A stretch of 64,000 nucleotides of DNA. It comes from JAUCQB01 sp964586235 (GTDB lineage: Bacteria; Planctomycetota; Phycisphaerae; UBA1845; PWPN01). A model generated the notes under the pieces. It saw nothing but the letters and a program-made list of their open reading frames with translations. It was not told the DNA's origin and did no database searches. A program made the position numbers and the translations under genes. Positions within the stretch are counted from its first letter, which is position 1; every line of letters begins with the position of its first letter. This document shows positions 14,545 through 23,188 of this stretch, piece by piece. The stretch spans positions 25,423-89,422 of the forward strand of contig CAZPIO010000014.1 of assembly GCA_964586235.1 (NCBI GenBank). The letters are read 5' to 3'.

Positions 14545-17127
14545 CTAAGGGAAATCAAACGTACCCCGAGTCAGCCCCGCGGGGTAACGCCTCTTGAGGC
14601 AGCGGCCCAACTCTTCGGCGTCGGCGCTGCTCCTCATCCAGCGGGCGTACAACTCGACCAGCCGGCGAGCGTCCTGGGGGCTTTCATCGAGAAGCTCGAC
14701 GCGCCAGCGGCTGACATTCAAGTCACGGAGTTGTGGCAACAGCTCTGCGGCCGACTGAACACGGCCGCCGAAGGCCGTCGCGCGGCCGGCCGAATCCACG
14801 AGAACCGGATGATCCACGCCGAGCCGGTCGCGGAGGTGGATTCGGTGCTTCCGGCACGGATGACCGCACTCCTCGCAGTTGTCGGCTTTCGATATGAGCG
14901 ACGCGACACAATGAGCCATGTGGAACATCGGAACGTGCTGGTGGATGACGATTTCGCAGGCGGCACGCGGCAGTCGGGCGCACATGGCCGCCAGTTGGGC
15001 CATGTTGAGGTCATACGAAGCAGTCACGCGGCTTGCACCGAGATCCAGCAGCGTCGCGGCCGTGATTTGGTTGGCCGCGTTCAGCGAATAGTCAACCACA
15101 ACGGTGAGATCGGGCGCTTCCCGGCGGAGCAATCGCAGCGCAGGCAGGTTGCGGACCAGAATCACATCGGGTTCCAGGCCCACCATGAGCCTGACCGAGT
15201 CCTCTTCGCCCGGCTTGCAGATTCGCGTGGTCGCCAGGCCCGCCGCAACGCCGGCAGATCGGCACGTCTCCACCGCCCGGTCATCATCGCCGCGATCGGC
15301 GAAGTCGCAGTACACCACCGACAGGCTCGACTGACCCGCGGAACAATGCCATGCGAGCACCGCCTCCAGTTGCGCAATGTCTCTCACCAGTACGCAAAGC
15401 CCCGCGCCGGTCTTCGACGGCTGCTGCGAAGCTGCTGCAGACCGGCTGCAGATCTCCCGCCGAATCACCTCCACGGCGTTCCGCTCCGCGATTTCGTGCC
15501 TGCACCCCGCGGAGCGCCGTTCCAGAAGAAGCCGAGTGACCTCGCGCCGCAGGTGATTGAGGACGCTCTTGGGAGCCATCAACGGCAGCGAGTCCACCGG
15601 CACGCCACCGTCAAGCAGTTCGACCGACGCCAGTTCGTAGGGTGTATCACCGGTTCGCCCGAACTGCTCGCGCAGCAGGGCCGCGGTGAGCGGATGCCGC
15701 CGGGCCGGCTCCAGCCGGTCGTCAGACTCGATTGTGATCGGAGGGCCGCGGTCATCGACTGCCTCGATCACCAGCCTTCCCTCCGTTGATATCAACGCCC
15801 GAACGTGCAGCGGCACACGGCTGGCCACGCGATCCCTGGCGAAAGTGGTCTCCAGCCTTCGCCGAAGCGCCGGGTCATCCGTCTTCCAGACTGTGCTGCC
15901 AACCGCCACGGCCGCCAGATTCACGTCGCCATGACCGAACTCCAACTCCAGGTACACCGGTCTCTGCTCGCCGGCTGCCGCCCGCGGGCCATCGGCCGGC
16001 TTGACCGAATACACCCTCCCACCCTGCTCATCCTGCTCCGGATACCCGTGGTCGAATACCACTCCGTCCCCTGGCTTGAGCGGCAGTTCCCCCGCAACAG
16101 CAGCCTCGGCCCAGACCTCGACCAGCACCGCCTGCCGCGTCTTGCCCGCCACCTTGCCGATGTCCACTCCCCGACTCCTGGGAAAACGCCCGTCAACCAG
16201 GCCCTGATGCCGGTCGCCTTCAAGGAACCCATGGCTGAATCCTCGCGAGAAGCTCTGAGCCAGCTCCAATTCCCGTTCACGACTCAACCGAAACGCACGT
16301 CCCGACAGCGCTGCGTCAATCGCGTCGCGATAGACGGCCGTCGTCGCCGCCACGTAATGAGCGCTCTTGAGCCGACCCTCGATCTTGAAACCGCGGACCC
16401 CTGCGGCGGCCAACTGAGGAATCATGTCCCACGCGGCGAGGTCCTTGGCGCTCAGCAGGTACGAAGGCTCGCGCGAGCCGACGGGCCGGCCGTCCACCAC
16501 GAGCTGATACGGCAGGCGACACGCCTGGCCGCAGACACCGCGATTGGCGCTGCGGCCCCAGAGCGATTCGCTGGCCAGGCACTGCCCGCTGTAGGAAATG
16601 CAGATCGCGCCGTGAACGAATACCTCCAGTTCGACGCTCGTCGTGCGAGCAATCCGCCCGATTTCGTCCAGCGAAAGCTCACGAGCCAGGATCACGCGCC
16701 GGACGCCCATTTCTCGCAGCATCTCGATGCCCGCTGCGTGCGTCTGGGTCATCTGCGTCGACGCGTGGACCGGCAGCGTGGGTGCCATCCGTTGGATCAC
16801 TCGGATCAACCCGAGGTCCTGAACAATCACCGCATCGGCCCCGGCCTCGCCAATCCCGGCAATGAAATCGGCCGCCCGCTTCAGCTCGCCAGAGAAAACC
16901 AGCGTGTTGAAAGCCACGTAACCACGTACGTTGTGGTCGTGAAGATACCCCATCACCTCCGGCAAACGGGCCAGGGTGAAATTGGCCGCCCGCCTCCGGG
17001 CGTTGAACTCCTCGAGACCGAAGTACACGGCGTCAGCGCCGTTGGCCACGGCCGCGCGCATGCACTCCTCGTCGCCGGCGGGGGCGAGAAGCTCGGGCTT
17101 GCGTTCATGCAATAACCGGTCGGACAT
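14545..17127 (-). CDS. U32-family peptidase/RlhA-like protein with DUF3656-type C-terminus
   Basis: An 860-aa U32-family protein. The N-terminus starts ELLAPAGDEECMRAAVANGADAVYFG, followed by the U32 collagenase signature region (ELEVFVHGAICISYSGQC) and a GVCGQACRLPY Cys cluster. Proteins of this type include RlhA, which hydroxylates C2501 of 23S rRNA, and the tRNA or ubiquinone hydroxylases. A DUF3656-like middle (LKPGDGVVFDHGYPEQDEQGG) and a second U32-like lobe with CEECGHPC and CRKH cysteines follow. These clusters could carry an Fe-S centre. The ATG at 17127 has GGAG upstream; a GTG at 17142 is possible. It lies 54 bases after korB. Exact substrate unknown. Confidence 0.85.
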   Translation of the reverse strand: MSDRLLHERKPELLAPAGDEECMRAAVANGADAVYFGLEEFNARRRAANFTLARLPEVMGYLHDHNVRGYVAFNTLVFSGELKRAADFIAGIGEAGADAVIVQDLGLIRVIQRMAPTLPVHASTQMTQTHAAGIEMLREMGVRRVILARELSLDEIGRIARTTSVELEVFVHGAICISYSGQCLASESLWGRSANRGVCGQACRLPYQLVVDGRPVGSREPSYLLSAKDLAAWDMIPQLAAAGVRGFKIEGRLKSAHYVAATTAVYRDAIDAALSGRAFRLSRERELELAQSFSRGFSHGFLEGDRHQGLVDGRFPRSRGVDIGKVAGKTRQAVLVEVWAEAAVAGELPLKPGDGVVFDHGYPEQDEQGGRVYSVKPADGPRAAAGEQRPVYLELEFGHGDVNLAAVAVGSTVWKTDDPALRRRLETTFARDRVASRVPLHVRALISTEGRLVIEAVDDRGPPITIESDDRLEPARRHPLTAALLREQFGRTGDTPYELASVELLDGGVPVDSLPLMAPKSVLNHLRREVTRLLLERRSAGCRHEIAERNAVEVIRREICSRSAAASQQPSKTGAGLCVLVRDIAQLEAVLAWHCSAGQSSLSVVYCDFADRGDDDRAVETCRSAGVAAGLATTRICKPGEEDSVRLMVGLEPDVILVRNLPALRLLRREAPDLTVVVDYSLNAANQITAATLLDLGASRVTASYDLNMAQLAAMCARLPRAACEIVIHQHVPMFHMAHCVASLISKADNCEECGHPCRKHRIHLRDRLGVDHPVLVDSAGRATAFGGRVQSAAELLPQLRDLNVSRWRVELLDESPQDARRLVELYARWMRSSADAEELGRCLKRRYPAGLTRGTFDFP

Positions 17128-17181
17128 CCAGCGGGGCTCCACACTGTGCTCCGGCCCGGCCCATGATAATCGACACCGGGC

Positions 17182-18219
17182 TCAATCGACGAGCCAGTTG
17201 TCCCGCCCATTGAGGACCGTCTGCAGGTCCGGCGCGCCGCGGGGAGGAGTGATGCTCTTGATCTGCTCGTCGAGCATGCCATCGTATGTCGGCATGTCGA
17301 TAGCCCGGAACACTCCGATCGGCTCGGGAAAGTCGGGATGGCGCAGCCGGGTGAGCAGGAATGCCAGCGCGGGACTCGGGGCCTTTTCGTCGTGAATCAG
17401 CAGGTCGCTCAGGGAGGCCCCGTCCTGACCGATCGTAACCACTTCCGGCTGATGGCAGCCAACCATGCGGATGCCCTTGTCGAGGTTTTTCCCGAAAATC
17501 AGCGTGCGGCCATGGGACAACTCGATGATATGATCGGCTCGAATACGCCGGTCCGTGGCGTAACTGTACGCACCGTCATTGAACACGTTGCAGTTCTGAT
17601 AAACCTCGACGAACGCCGCGCCCCGGTGCGCCGCTGCCCGCTGGAGTACATACTCCAGGTGAGACGGGATCATATCGACGGTGCGTGCCACGAACGTTGC
17701 CTCGCAACCGATGGCGAACGCGCAAGGGGAGATCTGCCCGATTAATGAGCCGAACGGAGACGAGGCAGTGACCTTGTTCTGCTCAGAGGTCGGCGAGACT
17801 TGCCCCTTGGTCAGGCCGTAAATGCGATTGTTCATCATGATGATCTTGATGTTCATGTTGCGGCGGATCGCGTGCATGAGATGGTTCCCGCCGATCGCCA
17901 GACCATCGCCATCCCCGGTGATGACCCAGATATCCAGGTCGGGCCGGACCAGCCTCAGGCCGGAGGCGATGGCCGGGGCGCGCCCGTGGATGCCATGAAT
18001 ACCGTAGGTCGCCATGTAATACGGCAGGCGGCTCGCACAGCCGATTCCCGAGATGAACACCACGCGGTCGGGGTCAGCTCTCGTATTGGCGAGAACCCTT
18101 CGAATCTGCGTCAAGACGGAATAGTCTCCGCACCCCGGGCACCAGCGCACCTCCTGACCGCTCGCGAACTCCTTGGGGTCTCTCTTGCGGTTGGCGGACG
18201 CAGGATCATTAGCTGTCAC
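17182..18219 (-). CDS. korB: 2-oxoglutarate:ferredoxin oxidoreductase beta subunit
   Basis: A 345-aa TPP-binding beta subunit of a 2-oxoacid:ferredoxin oxidoreductase. WCPGCGDYSVL at the N-terminus, FISGIGCASRLPYY, the TPP/Mg motif GDGDGLAIGGNH with downstream NNRIYGLTKGQ, and SPTS are all conserved. The length fits the KorB group. The GTG start at 18219 overlaps the korA TGA by four bases (GTGA). Together with KorA it would catalyse oxidative decarboxylation of 2-oxoglutarate to succinyl-CoA with ferredoxin as acceptor, or the reverse. Neighbouring sdh genes support the 2-oxoglutarate assignment over pyruvate. Confidence 0.9.
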   Translation of the reverse strand: MTANDPASANRKRDPKEFASGQEVRWCPGCGDYSVLTQIRRVLANTRADPDRVVFISGIGCASRLPYYMATYGIHGIHGRAPAIASGLRLVRPDLDIWVITGDGDGLAIGGNHLMHAIRRNMNIKIIMMNNRIYGLTKGQVSPTSEQNKVTASSPFGSLIGQISPCAFAIGCEATFVARTVDMIPSHLEYVLQRAAAHRGAAFVEVYQNCNVFNDGAYSYATDRRIRADHIIELSHGRTLIFGKNLDKGIRMVGCHQPEVVTIGQDGASLSDLLIHDEKAPSPALAFLLTRLRHPDFPEPIGVFRAIDMPTYDGMLDEQIKSITPPRGAPDLQTVLNGRDNWLVD

Positions 18220-20096
18220 GCTCGACCCTCCTTCAGTGTCTGCTCCATACCCTTCATGATCTCGGCGACCGTGAAGGGCCTGCCCGCGACCTTGTTCAGA
18301 CGCCGGGCGTCGATCGCGTAGTCGGCTCGGATCAGCCTGCACAACTGGCCGAGGTTCAATTCCGGGACCAGCACCTTGCGAAAACCCTTGAGGATCTCGC
18401 CCAGGTTGCCGGGCATCGGGTTCAACCACCGCAGGTGGGCGTGCGAAACCGGCATGCCCTTGCGCTGAGCCTGCCGAACGGCCGTTCGGGCCGCGCCGTA
18501 GGTGCTGCCCCAACTGACCACCAGCAGTTCGCCCGTCGCGTCGCCGAAGACCTCCACTGGCGGGATGCTCTCAACGACTTTGGCCACCTTGGCCGCCCGC
18601 AGCGAGACCATCTTCTGATGGTTCTCGGGCTCATAGCACACCGCGCCGGTCAGATGCTCTTTCTCCAGGCCACCGACCCGGTGCGCCAGCCCGGGCGCCC
18701 CCGGCAGCGCCCACGGGCGGGCGAAATTCTCATTTCGGGAGTATGGCTGAAACCCCTCTCGCGGGTAGTCACTTCGGATGTCGAACGGCGGAAGGGAATC
18801 GACGTTGGGCACCCGCCACGGCTCAGCTCCGTTGCCCAGGTACGCGTCGCTCAGAACGATGACCGGCGTCATGTACTTGACCGCAACCTGGAACGCCTCG
18901 TAAACGGCCGAGAAACAATCCGTCGGCAACTGCGGCGCGATGATCGGCACGGGGCATTCGCCGTGCCGGCCTCCAAGCGCCTGCAACAGATCCGCCTGCT
19001 CGGTCTTGGTCGGCAGACCGGTGCTCGGCCCGCCCCGCTGAACATCGATGATCACGCAGGGCAGTTCCAGCATTACCGCCAGGCCGATCGCCTCGGTTTT
19101 CAGGTCCATGCCCGGTCCGCTCGTGCCGGTGGCGGCGAATGCCCCGCCGTAAGCGGCGCCGACAACCGCGCACATGGCCGCGATCTCATCCTCCGCCTGG
19201 AAGACCTTCACTCCGAGGGCTTCGTGCCGGGCCAACTCGTGAAGGATATCACTTGCGGGGGTGATCGGATACGACGCATAGAAGAGCTGCTTGCCGGCCT
19301 TGCGGGCCGCGGCGATCAGCCCGAGGGCGGCGGCCTCGTTCCCGCGGATCTTCCGGTACAGGCCCGGTTGAAGCCTGGCCGGCTCGACGTGGTACTGCTC
19401 CGGCAGGACCTCGGTTGTCTCCCCGAAGTTGTGGCCCGCCTGGAGAGCCAGCTCGTTGGCCTTTAACAAGACCGGGTTCTTGGCGAACTTTTCGCGCAAC
19501 CACTTGCGCGCCGGGTCCAGGGCCCTCTCGTACAGCCAGCACACCAGACCCAGGGCGAAGAAGTTCTTGCATCGATCGGCTTCCTTGTGAGTCAGGCCGA
19601 TGGTCTCAACCGCCTGTTCGGTCAGCGTTGTGATCGGAAGGCTGAAAACCCGGTACTTCGACAGGCTCCCGTCCTCCAGAGGGTTGGTCGCACACCCCGC
19701 CAGCCGCAGATTGTGCCTGGCGAAGCCATCACTGTTGGCGATGATAATCCCGCCCTCCTCCAGGTCCGCGATGTTGACCTTGAGGGCGGCGGCGTTCATC
19801 ACCACCAGCGTTTGTATCACGTCTCCTGGCGTGTAGATCTCGTTGCTCGAAAAGCAGATCTGAAAACCCGACACACCCGCAAGACTGCTGGCCGGTGCCC
19901 GGATCTCCGCCGGGTAATCGGGCAGAGTGGCCAGGTCATTCCCGAACACCGCCGTCGAGGTCGTGAAATGCGCCCCGGCCAGTTGCATGCCATCGCCGGA
20001 ATCGCCCGCGAACCGGACCGTCGCCTGTTCGAGGACTTCAACGGGCTTGCGCCGCCCGCTCGCCGGAGGACTGCCGACCGCCGATTGTTCGGACAT
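18216..20096 (-). CDS. korA: 2-oxoglutarate:ferredoxin oxidoreductase alpha subunit (gamma-alpha fusion)
   Basis: A 626-aa subunit in which the gamma domain is fused N-terminal to the alpha domain, the usual KorA layout. The gamma part shows VRFAGDSGDGMQLAG and PDYPAEIRAPA. The alpha part shows FYASYPITPASDILHEL, FQAEDEIAAMCAVVGAAYGG, TGTSGPGMDLKTEAIG and DVQRGGPSTGLPTKTEQADLLQALGGRHG. The ATG at 20096 has AAAGGAG at good spacing; the ORF's longer start at 20144 is not needed. korB follows with a 4-base overlap. The gene is 93 bases downstream of cytochrome b and may have its own promoter or be part of the respiratory operon. Confidence 0.92.
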   Translation of the reverse strand: MSEQSAVGSPPASGRRKPVEVLEQATVRFAGDSGDGMQLAGAHFTTSTAVFGNDLATLPDYPAEIRAPASSLAGVSGFQICFSSNEIYTPGDVIQTLVVMNAAALKVNIADLEEGGIIIANSDGFARHNLRLAGCATNPLEDGSLSKYRVFSLPITTLTEQAVETIGLTHKEADRCKNFFALGLVCWLYERALDPARKWLREKFAKNPVLLKANELALQAGHNFGETTEVLPEQYHVEPARLQPGLYRKIRGNEAAALGLIAAARKAGKQLFYASYPITPASDILHELARHEALGVKVFQAEDEIAAMCAVVGAAYGGAFAATGTSGPGMDLKTEAIGLAVMLELPCVIIDVQRGGPSTGLPTKTEQADLLQALGGRHGECPVPIIAPQLPTDCFSAVYEAFQVAVKYMTPVIVLSDAYLGNGAEPWRVPNVDSLPPFDIRSDYPREGFQPYSRNENFARPWALPGAPGLAHRVGGLEKEHLTGAVCYEPENHQKMVSLRAAKVAKVVESIPPVEVFGDATGELLVVSWGSTYGAARTAVRQAQRKGMPVSHAHLRWLNPMPGNLGEILKGFRKVLVPELNLGQLCRLIRADYAIDARRLNKVAGRPFTVAEIMKGMEQTLKEGRA

Positions 20097-20189
20097 AGAA
20101 CACGGTACTCCTTTCGCACCAAGCCCCATGGATTGTAGTCGCACTGACGGCTTTCTTCAGCCCCGCGGCAAACAAAAAACACGCAGCGA

Positions 20190-21875
20190 TTATTCCGGCA
20201 GGCCCATTTCCCGGTTCCTGCGTGTCAGAAGGATTCGCAACTCCACGATAACAATCAGGAACGCGCAGATGGCCAGTGCAAACACAAAACGCCCGAGCGA
20301 CTGATCCCGCCGTTCCGGCGGAACCACCGGAACCGCCTCCGCCACCCGCTGCCCGAGTTCGTGTGCGCCATCGCCGCTCAACTGGTGACTGATGCCCAGC
20401 GGCACGACCAGGATGAGTATGCCGACCAGCAGCAGGATCGTCGAAGTCTTCACCGTCCTGATCACCCACCCCGCCCTTCGCCGCGTCGCCCAGGCGAACG
20501 CGAGAACAGAATGCAGTACCACCAGAACGGCCAGAGCCACCTCGGCTCCGAGCGCTTCCCACAGCGTGTAGCCGGCGACCACGGACACCAGGGTGATGCC
20601 AAACAGGGTTGCCGGACCATCGGGGTTCTGCTCCCTGGCTCGGTCAACAGCCACCGCAACCGCCAGCCAGCCGAGCGCGGCGATCGCCGTGACCACACCG
20701 GCCGCAAACGCACCGGGTGTCCCCAGCCAGTCGTGGCACAGGTGGCCTGCGGCCATCTTCAGCGGCGGCGTCACCGCTGCCCATCCGAGCAGAGCCGACA
20801 CGAGCAGCAACAGCCGCCGCCGAATCACCACCGTCCGACCGGGCCGCAGCTTGAGACTCGGCCGCGGATGGAGAATCGGTATGAGCAGCATGATTGTGCC
20901 CACCGTGGCCATGCTGACTACACCGGCTGTCAGGTTCTCCATTCCCAGCACATGGTCGGGCATCAGCTTGAACGCACGGAACAGAGAAAGGAAATACCAC
21001 TCGGGCCGAATACCCTCCGGAGCGGGAGCAAGAGGGTCTGCCTGCTCTCCCACCGGCGGCGGAAGCAGGAACGCCACTGTCAGCACGCCGGTGAGAGCCA
21101 GCAGCCAGACCCTGGCATCGTGAAGCACGTACTCCGGCCAGAATCGCATCGACCACAGTCGGCCGCCGGGCTCCTTGCAGACCTTGGCCGAGGCCGGCAC
21201 GCTCGACCCGTGGTGCAGCAGAAGCACCAGGTGCATTCCGACCATCGAAACAATCGCAATCGGGAGAACCGCAACGTGGATGGCGAAGAACCTCGTGAGC
21301 GTCGCCCCGCTCACGTCAGGGCCGGCCAGCAACAGGTCGCGGATCACCGGCCCGGCAAGCGGAAGCGCCCCCGCAATGCCGGCGCCCACGCGGGTGGCCG
21401 AAAACGACAGTGTGTTCCACGGAAGCAGATAGCCGGTGAAGGCCGACGTCAGCACCAGACAATAGGCTCCCAGTCCCGTCCACCAGACCAGTTCCCTGGG
21501 CCGGCGATAGGCCTTCATCAACAGGATGCTGAAGAGATGCAGGAACGCGGCCATGATCATCACGTTCGCCGTCCAGTGGTGGATCGAGCGAATCCACCAG
21601 CCGTTCGGCAGCTCGTTGACAATGAGTTCCACCGACCCGTGGCTTCCCGGCATGTCCGGCGCGCTGGAAACGCCGACCTCGTAGTGAACCGCAAGGAGCA
21701 TGCCGGTGCAGATCAACACGCCGAGATTGAACAGGAGCAGACCGCCCAGGCAGTACCAGACCGACTGCCGATGCATGGGCACCACCTTGCGCTTGAGCAA
21801 TCCCTGGAGCGCCTCCAGGGGCGACCGCTCCTGCAACCAGAGGTTGACGCGAGTTCGCAACGGTTCTGGGGGCAC
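20190..21875 (-). CDS. Cytochrome b of a bc-type complex with extended C-terminus
   Basis: A 561-aa integral membrane protein, the quinol-oxidising cytochrome b partner of the Rieske protein encoded three bases upstream. Heme-ligating histidines occur in two pairs of the expected spacing (IHHWTANVMIMAAFLH and IHVAVLPIAIVSMVGMH). The Qo-site motif appears as RPEWYFLSLF. The C-terminal third is an additional bundle of about five hydrophobic segments lacking CxxCH, so no cytochrome c is fused. Start and length follow from the tight spacing with the Rieske gene. No cytochrome c1 or multiheme subunit is in the window, so the terminal electron acceptor of this complex is not identified. Confidence 0.88.
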   Translation of the reverse strand: MPPEPLRTRVNLWLQERSPLEALQGLLKRKVVPMHRQSVWYCLGGLLLFNLGVLICTGMLLAVHYEVGVSSAPDMPGSHGSVELIVNELPNGWWIRSIHHWTANVMIMAAFLHLFSILLMKAYRRPRELVWWTGLGAYCLVLTSAFTGYLLPWNTLSFSATRVGAGIAGALPLAGPVIRDLLLAGPDVSGATLTRFFAIHVAVLPIAIVSMVGMHLVLLLHHGSSVPASAKVCKEPGGRLWSMRFWPEYVLHDARVWLLALTGVLTVAFLLPPPVGEQADPLAPAPEGIRPEWYFLSLFRAFKLMPDHVLGMENLTAGVVSMATVGTIMLLIPILHPRPSLKLRPGRTVVIRRRLLLLVSALLGWAAVTPPLKMAAGHLCHDWLGTPGAFAAGVVTAIAALGWLAVAVAVDRAREQNPDGPATLFGITLVSVVAGYTLWEALGAEVALAVLVVLHSVLAFAWATRRRAGWVIRTVKTSTILLLVGILILVVPLGISHQLSGDGAHELGQRVAEAVPVVPPERRDQSLGRFVFALAICAFLIVIVELRILLTRRNREMGLPE

Positions 21876-21878
21876 GAG

Positions 21879-22388
21879 TCATCCTTTCGCGGTGGAGGTG
21901 GACGCGTCCGGTGCTCCCGACGTCGGAGAAGCATCGAAGGGGCGTTTCGAAACCAGCAACGTGCCGTCAGCCTGACGAACAACATAAAACGGGGTCAGCG
22001 GCCGTGGCGGCGGCGTTCCAGGCACGTTGACGCCGTCGGCCGTGAACCGGCCCTGGTGGCACCCGCAGTAGATGTCATTCGACGCCGGTCGATACCGCAC
22101 ATTGCACTGGCCGTGCGTGCAAACCGCCGACAGCGCCCGGATCCCGCCGTTCGGAAGCTGGAGGATGATCACCGGCGACGGTCCGTAGGCCACCAGAACA
22201 AACCGATCCCTGGCCAGTGTACGCAGGGCCTCGCCGGACACGACAATATGGTCCGGTTCGGGGATCTGCGTCCCGGCAAGATAGTTGAGCACGACGTCCG
22301 CGGCCACGGCGCCGCCCGCCAGCACGCCGGCACCGAGCAGGCCATCCAGGAAATCACGGCGATCCAGCATCGACTCGCTCAATTTCAT
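21879..22388 (-). CDS. Rieske iron-sulfur protein with Tat signal
   Basis: A 169-aa Rieske [2Fe-2S] subunit of the bc-type complex. LDRRDFLDGLLGAG at the N-terminus is a Tat-type signal/anchor. Cluster ligands are visible as CTHGQC (C90, H92) and CGCHQG (C108, H111), with C95 and C110 placed for the usual disulfide. The ATG at 22388 overlaps the sdhB stop by four bases (ATGA). The frame extends upstream to 22565, but that part overlaps sdhB and lacks sense. A tatA gene occurs elsewhere in the window (58789). The fusion of the complex II and complex III gene sets by overlapping codons is notable. Confidence 0.92.
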   Translation of the reverse strand: MKLSESMLDRRDFLDGLLGAGVLAGGAVAADVVLNYLAGTQIPEPDHIVVSGEALRTLARDRFVLVAYGPSPVIILQLPNGGIRALSAVCTHGQCNVRYRPASNDIYCGCHQGRFTADGVNVPGTPPPRPLTPFYVVRQADGTLLVSKRPFDASPTSGAPDASTSTAKG

Positions 22389-23188
22389 GGAGCAACCCCC
22401 TGTGGACCGGTTCCCGGCTCCCGCAGAGCCGCATCCGCCCTGCGGCGAAGGGCCCTTCGCATGCGATACGCTACCAGGCGTCTTCGCAGCGCAGCGATGC
22501 CGTCCGTGGGACGCACATCCTTGGGGCAGGCGTCGATGCAGCGGTACACGGTGTCGCAGCCCCACACGCCGTCGTCGTGGTCCACCCGCTTCAACTGCTC
22601 CTCCGGCCGTTGATCGCGGCTGTCAACCACAAACCGCCACAGTTTCGCCAGCGCGGCCGGGCCAAGATAATCCGGCTGCCGCTTGAGCACTGGGCAGGCG
22701 CCGTAGCAGCACGCGCAAAGGATGCAGTTGGCGAACTGCTGGAGCCGTTCGAAGTCCTTCGGACTCTGCCGGATCTCATTCTGCCCTTCAACCTGCTCAA
22801 GTCGATGCAGCCACGGCCGGACCCGGAGATACTTGTCCCAGAACGGGGCCATATCCACCACCAAGTCGCTGATAATGTCGAGGTTCGGCAGCGGCTCGAG
22901 GATGACCTCGTCAGTGGGCAACGGGTAAAGCTGCGTGCGGCATGCCAGGTCGCACCGGCCGTTGATCGTCATCCCACAGGACCCGCACACCGCACCACGG
23001 CACGAGAAGCGAAACGCCAGCGTGGGATCCTGTTGCTGCTGAATACCGAAAAGAGCCGTCAGAACTGTCATCCCGGGCGGCACGTTGACTTCGTAGGTGT
23101 CAAAACGCGGGCCGGCCGCATCGCCCGTCGTGTAGCGGAAGATCCGGAACGTGATTCGCCGGGTTCTGTTGTCAGTAGCTGCGCTCAC
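22385..23188 (-). CDS. sdhB: Succinate dehydrogenase/fumarate reductase iron-sulfur subunit
   Basis: A 267-aa SdhB carrying electrons from FAD to quinone. The [2Fe-2S] ligands lie in CRGAVCGSCG with a later C in RCDLAC. The [4Fe-4S] region is CILCACCYGACP and the [3Fe-4S] region GCDTVYRCIDACPKDV. The N-terminus has a ferredoxin-like VPPGMTVLTAL. The start is GTG at 23188, overlapping the end of sdhA by 17 bases. The C-terminal ~25 residues are Arg-rich and exceed the core family length. Confidence 0.93.
   Translation of the reverse strand: MSAATDNRTRRITFRIFRYTTGDAAGPRFDTYEVNVPPGMTVLTALFGIQQQQDPTLAFRFSCRGAVCGSCGMTINGRCDLACRTQLYPLPTDEVILEPLPNLDIISDLVVDMAPFWDKYLRVRPWLHRLEQVEGQNEIRQSPKDFERLQQFANCILCACCYGACPVLKRQPDYLGPAALAKLWRFVVDSRDQRPEEQLKRVDHDDGVWGCDTVYRCIDACPKDVRPTDGIAALRRRLVAYRMRRALRRRADAALREPGTGPQGVAP

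Noticed and set aside
20361..22613. 750-aa plus-strand frame opposite cytochrome b and the Rieske gene
   Set aside because: It is the antisense shadow of the real genes: rich in Arg, His, Gln and Pro with no domain or ribosome binding site.
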